Assembly: GCF_965363235.1 (NCBI RefSeq)
Contig: NC_134851.1
Span: 34,066,321-34,130,320, forward strand
Source of the DNA: Mytilus galloprovincialis
Lineage: Eukaryota > Mollusca > Bivalvia > Mytilida > Mytilidae
Length of the DNA: 64,000 nucleotides
Direction: 5' to 3'
Position 1 is the first letter of the stretch. Each line of letters opens with the position of its first letter. Below the pieces are notes generated by a model. It searched no databases and had not been told where the DNA came from. It saw only the letters and a program-made list of their open reading frames with translations. Shown piece after piece: positions 50,851 to 62,800 of the stretch. The position numbers and the translations under genes were made by a program.

Positions 50851-53800
50851 CTGCAACAGAAATGTATTTGATATTATATAAAAGGGAATGATTTATTTCG
50901 CCAGATTTTTCAATCATTCTTTTATGGATAAATGCTAGCGTTTGTACTGTATTTAAAGCCCAAAGAAACAGAACACAACATTAGACCATACCGACAATGT
51001 TGTGATGTACTGTACATAAACGTTTATTTTAGTTCTTTACCTCTTTGCACAAAATTCGTGTGAGCCAAAACCCTTAGCTTTGAATCAAAATAGTAATAAG
51101 TTAGACTAGAATTATACAAGACATTAAGCAACACATAAAACAGAATACACATAAACTCTTCGAATGGATTAAGTCTACGAGGTATCTGATACATAGTAGA
51201 GTATGCATTAATGTTTCTCTGAACTTTCGTGTTATATGCACGACTGTAATTTTGCAAACAACTGTCTTTTCTCTATTACATTCGGTGTCGTCTTTGCAAA
51301 TCATGTAGTTTGTTTTCACATTATATAAACGAGGGAGTACAATAATTAGACATATGTGTTGACATATGACCAGTCTATTTTATGTACTATTTTGACCAGA
51401 TGAACTTCATAATCTTTTTCTTAATTGATACCTTTATCATATAAATGTAAAGTATTGCTTCATTCAACTGAAAAGAACTTTTTGGAACATTTTAATTATC
51501 AAAAACACCGAACTCCAAAGTAAGTTCAAAAGGGAAACGTCAATCAAAACCATGCGCTCGACATTGTCACCTTAAATGCATTTTATAATCAAAACATGCC
51601 GGACCTGGTATATATATCATCCGAAGATAACAGTGAGAAGACCTGGTGTTAAAGCCAACTAAGCCTCCAACTTACATTATTGTTAACTTTATAATCATGT
51701 TACATTGACCAAAACTTTGTTATCTTCCATACATACGGAACAACAAAAGTGATCCGGCTGCTATAATTGTTTGAAATACATCATCGATATGACAAAATAA
51801 GAAGTTATAACAAACCAAATAATTGTTCTAACTAAGACGAAAAAAAAAATGCAATGTGTAGTATAACATATCATAGAGTGTAGTCAATTGAAAATGTTAA
51901 TTATTAAAAGAAGTTACTAACTGGATCCAACAAAAACCTCCAATGGCAAAGTTAATCGTCCTATTCGACGTTGATAATGATCGCTTACTAGATATTCTGT
52001 TGAAGAATGAAGTGGTGACCTATAGTTGTTAATGTCTGTGTCATTTTGGTCTTTTGTGGATAGTTGTCTCATTGGCAATCATACCACATCTTCTTTTTTA
52101 TATTTAATCTTTTAATGTCTTTTGTCACCTTCAATCTTAAATAAAGTAGTTCTGAAAAACTGTACATATATGTTTTGAATAATATCATACTCAGAAAATA
52201 TAATGTTTACCTTTGACTGAGGTTCTACTACTTGCTCTTCACCCCTCTGAAGTAAAGCACATTGTAAACTCCTTTCTAGAATGATTAAAGATAAAAAAGC
52301 GTACATGTGGGATAACAAATTATAATTATTGTACTATCGTTTTTTCCTTGACTCTGACATTGCCCCTTTGTATCTCTCCTTTTTATGTAACTGATATTTG
52401 TTTAAGACGATCACCAATGAAGAAGGTAAATGATTACTTCTATAAAAAAAAAATGCCATAACTGATCGTCGCCAAAAAAAAATGAAAATGACTGTCCTAC
52501 AATCGATTCATTTAGCTATATTCAAAACCTGGTTTTATGTACCATTTTCTACGTAAGGGAATATTTGTACCAATCAGAAAAATAACAGTTGTTGTACATA
52601 CGTACGTGTTTGAGCTTTTGATTTTGAATGACTGTTATGTTTATTCGGTTATATTGACAAAATCAAGTGAACGGAAGTAATAGGTTAATGTGACATATTT
52701 GGGATTCAGCAGCCACAAATTTAATATATGTGAATATTACATTTACGGGTATACTGTTTGAGCTTTTAATCGTTGTTTTCATTACCGGTTCTAGTTCATA
52801 TCCGGACTAACACGGATACATATTTAAATTAACAAGTAAGACAGAATTCTTCAGGACACACTCACTGATCCGACTAAATTATACTGATATTATATGAATA
52901 TTAAAACGTTCTTTTGACTTCCATATTTGCTAAATAAAAAAAAAGGAGTAACTTAACGTAGGGGTTTCAAAAACAGTATGTTATGTCCGTATAATACAGA
53001 TTTGCAAGATAATGTACCATGGAAAACGCTCTAATCAAAAGGAAGCTTTTAGCAGTACATACATGTTTTAAAAAAAAATACTGCCTTAAAAATGCATTAA
53101 CGTGCAAAACGATATAATGCATACCTAGAATACGGAGGTCTGACCAACAAGACATTCAATTTTCCTAATTACAAGTTGGGTTGTTGATTGCTTGGAGGAA
53201 TGTAACTCTTCATATTATTTGAAAATGATTTTAATAGATTTGTTTGCAGATATTGACAAAACCACGATTTCAAATACCCACGAAAATGCAAGTTTTCCTC
53301 AATCTAGGAAAATTGATACCAACAAAAATAAATGAATCAACAGTACCGTCAGAATTCATAAATATTAAAAGTAATTGTATGTTTGAATGTGACATGGTTC
53401 GTGAAAAACAAACACAACAAAAACGGAATGCAGAAAAATGTAGTTTAAGATGTATCGTTTGGTAAAAACAATGAAGTATGTGCTGGAGGAATATGCAAAC
53501 TTGTCCTGTTCTGTTGTGCTTACATTTTACAGCATTTATTGTTTCTTGTGTTTCTTCTGTAGTACTTCCCCAATTTCAGTACCATTGCATGTATGATTTT
53601 TGTTTTATATCATCTACATTGTACCTCTCAAATACACTGCTACATTTGCATAATTTTTAGTACTGGAAATTTACTTTTGATATTTAGTACTATTTCTTTA
53701 CTTTAAAGTTATTGTAATATATAGATACCTGTGTTTTACATTACTTGATTTGTTCTTAAAATTTTGGTACAGAAACAGTGTTCACAATATTCCATGTTTG

Positions 53801-56800
53801 AAAATCGTAACTGCAGAACATGTAATGGTGTAACCAAAATTCTGTAATACTTACGTTTCAAGTACAAATCAAGTACTGTTAAATACAAGTACCTAAATAT
53901 TACAATAATTTTAAAGAAGCAAAAGAGGGACGAAAGATACCAAAGGGACAGTCAAACTCATAAATCTAAAACAAACTGACAACGCCATGGCTAAAAATAA
54001 AAAAGACAAACAGAAAAACAATAGTACACACGACACAACATAGAAAACTAAAGAATAAACAACACGAACCCCACCAAAAACTAGGGGTGATCTCAGGTGC
54101 TCCGGAAGGGTAAGCAGATCCTGCTCCACATGTGGCACCCGTCGTGTTGCTTAAGTGATTACAAATCCGGTAAATAGTCTAATTCGGTAGGTCATATTCA
54201 TGAAAGGGAAGGGGATTGTAGTTACGACGTAAGGAACATATCCGATATCATTTGTGAAACGGTTATTCCATAATGGTCAACCAACTCGTGATGGCGTCCG
54301 TAAAATTTACGAAGGGATGATTTCAACTTTACCATTTGGAACTCTTGGTTTAATAGCTTCCTTGTGAGCAGCAAACCTCTATCAAGAAAATCATGATAGG
54401 AAATGCAAGCACGGGAATATCGTATCAATTGGGAGATATATACCCCGTATGCAGGTGCTGCTGGAATGTTGCTACTTAGAAATGGAAAGTTCACAATTGG
54501 AAAGCTGAAATCATCTCTTTTGTCGTAAAGTTTTGTTTTCAACCGACCCTCATTGTCAATTTCTAGATGTAAGTCAAGATATGAAGCCGACTTAACTGTA
54601 TCTGTAGTATCCTTTATCTCTAGTTCGATTGGATAGATGCGTTCCACATAGTCACCAAATTTTGAATTGCTTAGTGAAAGAACATCATCTATATAGCGGA
54701 AAGTAGAGTTAAAGGATATTGCTAACTTCTTATCTTTTTTCCTAAGAAGTTCCTGCATGAAGTCAGCCTCATAGTAATAAAGAAACAAGTCGGCGAGTAG
54801 AGGGGCACAGTTTGTTCCCATTGGAATGCCGACAGTCTGTTGAAAAACACGTCCTCCGAACGTAACAAATATGTTGTCAATCAAGAAATCAAGCATCTTG
54901 ATAATATCAGTTTCAGAGAATTTTTTGTTTGAATCAGAGTGATTCTTTACAAAGTAGGATTTATCCCTCCCTAAGACAAGATACTTGTATCTACATTGGC
55001 CATTCTTTTTTATGAAGCAAAGTAATATCAACTCTTTCAATTTGTCTTTTAGTTTGGAATGTGGAATACTTGTGTACAGGGTAGAAAAGTCAAATGTTTT
55101 AATACTGTTACAAGATGAAAGAGAGTTAGATTGTATGTACTCTAAAAGATCTTTTGAATTTTTAAGTATCCACATCTGATTCACGCCACCTCTAGAATAG
55201 GCAGTTTCACAATAACTTTGAAGCCCGTCTTTGATTGCTGATAAAATAGATGTTAATAATTTAGAAAGAGGTTTCGTGGAGCACTTGGAAGACCCAGCAA
55301 TATACCGTTGTTTGTAAGGACACTTATGTAGTTTAGGTATCCAATACAGTGATGGAAGATCCAGTTCTTCATCTTTGGTTGAAATTCCAAAGGAACATAG
55401 AACAGACCTATGATTATCCAGGATTTCCTCTTTGGTAAGTGTCGTGAGGGTATATGTTGAGTTACCAAGTGAATTGTCAATACCTAATTCGTTTATCAAG
55501 CAGTTGATGTAGTGACTTTTACACACAAAAACGATCGATGTTATTTGGGGCTTTATCTGCAGGGACAACAACATATTTGTCATGGAGGTCGGATAGGTGT
55601 TTTGCAACATTTGGGTCTTTAAAGATTGACGTAGCATGGGCATTGATGGACCCATTCAGTTTCTTAATTCTGATTTGTATCAACGACCTCACTGCCTTAA
55701 TCCATTCGGAAAGAGTGTCTACGTCTTCCTTCTCGCGCTTAGCCCATTGCCTGGCATAATCCTCGACTGAATCCATCAAAATTTTAAAGTTGTATTTCCA
55801 ATTGATGGATTTAGGCTCACGATATTTGGGACCTTTCGATAACACATTTCGTAGAGAAGTGTTATTAACAATGTTAAGGTCACCGGTAATAACGTGGCCA
55901 GCAGGATTATATGTGAATTTGGAACTAGCACAAGTGCAATCAGGAGGTTTAGACTTGAAGTCGTCAATATCGAGATCCTGCAAAACGCGTTTGTAATTGA
56001 AAATTTTAGTTGCAATAGGTTTGCTATAGGTATAAGAAATTATTGGTACAGACTGGTCTTTGAAATAAGGAGGTATTTTCGATTGCACTAATTTTTTATG
56101 AAGGATATTGCCTAGGTTGACGCCATCGAGACCTTTGTTGGCAAAGGAAAGATTAAGAAAAGATCTTTTCTCTTTTTCATCTTTTCCAATGCGAACTGGC
56201 TTGAAAAGTCTGTGACTTGCAATATCCGAAATTATAGCTTCAAGTTTGTATTGGTTTGAATGAGGGTTTGTAACAGTGGATTCCAAACATAAATTGAACA
56301 GAGAATGAAGTTTCGAAAGGGGTAATGAATAAAGTTTCGTGCGAATGTGATGAATACCTAACGGCTTTTGTATGAATGGCAGCAAGTCATTAATAGAGAC
56401 ATCATGCAGAGAAGGTGATGTATAATGACGATGACCATGACTGCGTCTACGTCGAGGAGTCGAGTTGAAAATATTCATCACATTCACCGAGTTACACGAA
56501 GGACTAGATAGAATACCTATACCATCAATTTTGTCATTGCAGCCATAAGGTGTTGCAGTTCCCAATTGTCTAATCCAGTAGTCTTCTTTTTGTCTACGGA
56601 GAGTCGTTGAAAGATTAGGATTGTTAGAGCTATGGTATATCTTTTCGATAATGCGAACTGTCATAGCATATTCATCTTCAGGGCCACTGAAATTATAGTT
56701 ATTAGGTATGTCATTATTTCATAGCAATACTACTGTTAGATTTCTAAACAGTACTGATTTCTAGGTATGTCATTATTTCATAGCAATACTACTGTTAGAT

Positions 56801-59800
56801 TTCTAAACAGTACTGAATAGTAAAAGTAGATTTCCAGTACTACAGATTTTAGGTACAGAAATAGTACCTATGCAAAAGTAGCTGTGTTGTTAGTTGATAA
56901 AATAACTATTTTACCGCCATTTTCATTGTAATCTTGCATCTGCATCTGGTATAGTTGATTATCATGCGAAGATGAAGCTATTGGGTAATCAAGTTCTTCT
57001 TCACTTCGTCTGATTTCTGGGTTTAAAAATTCAACAGACTGGTACAGGCTATTTTCAACGGAACTCCCTTGAAATTAAACATTTAAACATTAAACGTATC
57101 TTTACACTTACAGTTTATATCATAGCAGCCTATAAAGTTATCTATAGCTTCGGTCTTCGCTAATATTGAATTTGATAGGAAAAAAAACACAACTGAAAGT
57201 GTTTCTACCCAAAGGGCGACTGGAATCGAGTGAAGAGAGTGCCAAGTTCTTTACATGCTAAGATCCCATTTAACAATTCTTTAAGAGATCCATTAGTGAC
57301 CTGTTCCTCATTTTTCAGTAGCTGTCCCTAATCTTCTTTCCGGGTGCCCACTTATACAGAACCTACCTTTTGTATATATTGTTGTGGTTGTTTTTTGTTG
57401 TTGTTAAACCACCGACAATCAATCAATCGTATTTGAAGGTTGTAGGGTGAATTTTTAGTTGTTAAAATTCTACGCATGTGGTCTCCTATGGAGATTTTTC
57501 TCCTTGTTAATCATATCACATTATTTATCTCTAAAAGGAATATTTCTAAATAATCATGACGTTACCTTTTATACCGATATACTTTATTTCAAAAACTAAT
57601 ATAACCTTTTCAAAGCTATTAGCACAACGTTTAAAATACCTTCTCATAGGGTGTGCAGTAGCCAATGGAATCATTCAAATAAACAATTGTTTTACCTTGA
57701 TTATCCATTGCATATTCATCTTCAGGGCCACTGAAATTATAGTTATTAGGTATGTCATTATTTCATAGCAATACTACTGTTAATATAGAAATATTTTCAA
57801 GGTTTTTATAAATACGAATAATGCGACTTGGTGAGTACCGCAATAATATCAACTTGCATATTGATTTATGATACATATATCTGTATTTAGTTTCTATGGT
57901 ATTGAAATGGGTAATCTCACATTTCTGTCTTTTTTTCTTAAATTTTATTTATCCAGTGATATATTATCTTAAAATACTGTAGAACCTCAATCCACGACAG
58001 TATGATATGTTATTTAGGTCTCAGACATGGTATATAAAGTGACATTCCCGGCTTAGAGGTTATATTCCCCGAGCTAAATTTACATTATATACCCTGTCTT
58101 CAACACTGAATGACACATACACTTGGGATTAACCCTGTCTTAGTGATGTTTTTTTCCAGTACCAGATATTGGTTCAACATTCACCATTCAAGTATATTTC
58201 ACGAATACATGATTTTATGATATGCTGTGAAAAAAAATGTATCGTGTATGCAGTAGTTTTGTAATAACATTTTAAGACATTAACTAAGTATTTATTGTGT
58301 GAATCTCGTAATTAAAACAAGAATGTGTCTATATTTCACAAATGCCCCACTCGCACAATTATGGTTTATGTTCAATGGACCGTGTTAGAGGTGACAGAAC
58401 TATGATTTGGCATTGCAGTTAAAAATAGCAATTCATAGGGAACATGTGTACTAAGTTTCATGTTGATGGACTTAAACTTCATCAAAAACTATCTTCACAA
58501 ATGATTTAAACCTGAAATGGGACAGACGGACGAACGAGCGGATGGATGGACCGACGACCAAACGGACACACAGACCGGATAATATAAAGCCCTAGGTTAG
58601 CCATAAAAGGGTATTATTGACAGACACATGCTGTTCCCTCTGTGAGCCTCTGACGTTCATTGTGTGTTCTGTGTAGCTTAAGCCTATATCACAAAGGGTC
58701 GGTCATTATGATGACATTGTTGCAGTTTCAATTGGGGTGAAAAAAAAGACGTATAAACGTATAACCTGGCAGTTTCCTGAATATCTATTGAGATCTCTAT
58801 GCTGTTATCAAATCACAAAACTCGACACATTTGTAATACGTAAATTAAATACAACTTATAATTTGTTACTTTTTTATACGAAAATACTTTTTTGCTGAAA
58901 TGGTTCATTAAAAAAGATTTGTGCTTCTTCAACATTCAATGAAGAAAAAAAGTAGTATGGTAGTCAAAAATTAAATAAAAAAGGAAAAAGTATTTTATGT
59001 CCTGGATGTTCAATGCTCAATTTCATATGAGAGAACACTATCTTTTTCATTATTTCATCACTAAAATATGAATTCTACGGACTTGGTCATTAATTTCTAG
59101 AACTAATCAGGGAGGAAGATTATATCTATTCAAAACACAAAATCAGTACATGTTCATCACAAACAAACAATTTAAAAACAAATGCAGAATAAACAGCTTG
59201 TTTTTGTTGGGGTTTTTTTTTTGTTCCACTTCATCCCTAGGCCTTCACTACATCATGATGTGGGGAAAACTCTTTGACTGGTGACATATTTTTAAAATTG
59301 CCTTTATGCACATACTTAACCTAAATAGATGTATGTGGAAGTCAGTTATCTCAGTTCATTTCTCATAGGATAGAAAAGCAAATTCTTTAAATGGCAACAT
59401 ACCTGCTATTTGTTCCAAATGATTGTTTAGCTGTAAAAAATATAAAAATAGATGTTTCAAGACTTTCTCTGACACTGTGCATTCTTTCATTTTTTTCATG
59501 TATTCATAATTGACGTATAGATGCTATCTTTTCGAAAAAGCGGATCTAATTTAAGCAACATTGAACGTAAATACTTTATGAGAATATAAGTGGTAGAACA
59601 GAACAGGATGACAAACAAAAATGATGTGACAAAAAGCTGGCTATAACATGGCATTATCGAAAATCGAAGAAAAGACCATTTACAATATATTAAGCACTTC
59701 AAAGAAAAAATAGGAGCAGCACAAGACCTTCCAAAGGAAAAAAAAAAACAAGTGCAGCACAAAACGTTCCAAAATTCCGGAGTCAACTCTGTTTTTAATT

Positions 59801-62800
59801 GTTCTATGGGAACAATATTATTAACATTCAGAATTTTGACAAAAATACACAATGGATACACGGTTTATTAAATCTTAAATCAGGGGTGTTGATAATTTCA
59901 CTTGACGACAAAAGAGATGATATCGATTCGATATTATGGACAATTCCATTTCTGTGTATCCCCATTTTTTCACCCGCTCTTGCATATGGGCCAATATCCT
60001 AAATGTGCCGCAAATTGAAGAACACACACAAAAAATTGTGTCGTGATATAGGAATATTAGACATTTAACAATTTTTAAAACGAAAGTGAGCTACATCAAT
60101 TGTACTGATTTTGAGAGCAGAGAATAACAGATAAGGATGTAATAACGAATGAATGTTTCAATTTTGTGGGGTTTTTTTTTCATTCATCATGGTCCTCGCT
60201 GTCCATGTTTTTCGATTTAAAAAATTTAACTCTTTTAAAATATAATGTAAGGTTTAATAACAACTACTATTTACCTTTCTGTTTCGTGTACAGGTAAATT
60301 CCTATTCCAATAGTTAAACACAGTCCAATCGTGGTAAAAACTGGTAGTGTAATTAGTTTTGTATGTATCGTAGACTCCTCTTGTGATATTGCTGGATAAA
60401 TGAGATGATAAAGATATCAAAAATTTTAAAAATTAAGAAATTGAAAAATAATACAGTAAGAAGAACTTTTCATTATGTTGAAGAAACGATCTTACTCAGA
60501 TCTATGAAAATCCAAAAAAAATATTGGCACTTACAGGAGTATAAGCCATGGGACCAAACTAGAAATTTGATAACACCCAAATCCATGACATGTACGGTCA
60601 GCTTTGCTTGAGGGTGTTGGAGCTCTTTCGTTTTTAATTAATTTATTAGTTTATCAATGTTGAATTAAAAATTGGAATGTATATAATATTTTCAGAACTT
60701 CTTCCTTCAGTACTGATGATACCCTTAAGTTTTAGGGCCAAAAAATGGGGGAACCTGTACGTTCAACGAGCATTTCAGGAACGACCAAACTAAACTCTTT
60801 AGAAGCTACGAATTTATACAGAGAAATAGATACGCAAGGGGATTACGATAAATAAATGTAAATTGTGTAGGTTGGGAATACATTATTATATGTATTTTGA
60901 TGCAGTACGTACCACAAAGACGCCCACATTTATTTTCCTCTTGAACTTATGTATATCTGCAATTTAATTATGAGTGCTTTTAAAAACATAAGTTTATATA
61001 ATAGAACATGTTTGCATTTAAACTGGTGTCAATTATATAAGTAGGAAAAGGTTAGGAAAACACTTACGTGATGTGACGAAAGTAACTAAGTTTGATTTAT
61101 TACTATCTCCTATCTCGTTTCTAGAATATATGCAGATGAAATATGCTGTATTTGGAATCAGGTTATCTATACTGTAATCCATACTCTTCTCTTCGGTATC
61201 ATTGGCAGGTACTCTTACTGTATAGTTCAAATTGAAGTATGTTTCCAATTCTAAAACAAACTCTTGTACGAAACCCCCATTGAAACCTGGGATCCATGAC
61301 ACGATAGCTACTTGTCCTGTTGTTGTAACTGAAACATTTGATGGCGGTTCCGGACTGCCTGTAAATGTTATTTGTAACAGAAAACAAATTACTAGAAAAT
61401 ATTAAAAGCAGTCTTAAAAAACCGCTTTTTTAAATTTATAAAATTCATTGTTATAATAGAGAAAAAAACTAATTCTGGAAGAAATCTATTAATGATTAAG
61501 ATGTAAACGACACTTATAAATAACACTGTTGAAAATCTGTTGAACATTTATTGATGGAATTTTCTATTCTCCTTATTTGATATTGTTTAAAAATTTATTG
61601 AAATTCCATATTTATTCGACTTATCTTTCAAACCTTGGACACCTTCAAAAAGACATTCAATCCTATATCTATTCTCAGTTTATAATTTGTTGGTGTTTAC
61701 TTTTACTTGGTAAGATCTAGAATTTTTTAACCACCAAAAATTACTCCAGTTAACGTTTGGCACAAACTGCGGCAAATACAATTGCAATCATACTGATTTG
61801 TAATCATACAATAACTACCAATTGTGTTTCTAAACATCCTGTTATTTTAACACTGACTTTGTCATTGTTGGTTATTTCTTGATTTATTTTATCATAGTGT
61901 AGAAGTTCTAGTGTTCGATATTTAAAAGAAAAATTAACTCTCTTACTGCAATTGGTGGAAGATTTGTTTTGATGGTAACTTTTGTGCCTGAATTTCAGTT
62001 CAGTATGTTCATCTGTTAAAACACTTTGAAATTAATTAGGTTTTCCATGCAATTCGTTACTTAATTATTATTTGTCATGACACAGTTTCTTCATAGGTTA
62101 ACAAATTTATTGTATTTAAATATATGTGTATTATTATGTCTAAAAAAATAAACATCCATTTGTTCTTTTTGGGGTACTTACTTGCAGATTGTACTCGTAC
62201 GTCAAAATAATTACATCCTATTTTGTTGCATGCTTCCACCATGTAGGTCGTAAAATCGTGTGCTGATGTCAAATGCAGCGGAAAAGTATATTGTATTCCT
62301 GAAACTCTGATCTGTACCCCAAAATATGTTGAATGCGTAGTTATATTTTCGATGGTTGGAATAACCGTTACAGTCGTACCATTCTTTTTAATCAAAACGT
62401 TGGTATTATAGAGCTTATCATAAATTTTAATCGTTAAATTGATTATTTTTCCAAATTGCCCGACTTTAACTGGTGTGTTGTCTGCAACAAATATAGGTGA
62501 CGCTGGAATAGACAAAACATATTTGTCAATGTAAACCTGATTATTTTAATGAAACTAAATGACATCATTTTCAATTAAATAAATTGATAAATTTAGTTCA
62601 TTAACACAAGTTTTTTTTCCAAAACGATTCATAAACCGATTTGAGGTTGATACCTCAAAATTCAACTTATATGACTGACAAAAAGGAGTTAAATCAATAT
62701 GATTGATTATTATTATGTGTAAAAATAAATCTACTGCTATGCAAACATTTAAACATATTGACGAACAGTCAAGCTCATAAATCGACAACGTCATGGCTTA

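Noticed and set aside
54985..55179. Plus-strand ORFs between 54985 and 56091
   Set aside because: All are antisense to the open PLE copy d and show no own features.
56666..56690. Duplicated exon as exon 8 of gene 2
   Set aside because: It needs entry in phase 2, but exon 56915-57067 leaves in phase 1. The exon at 52211-52275 fits instead.
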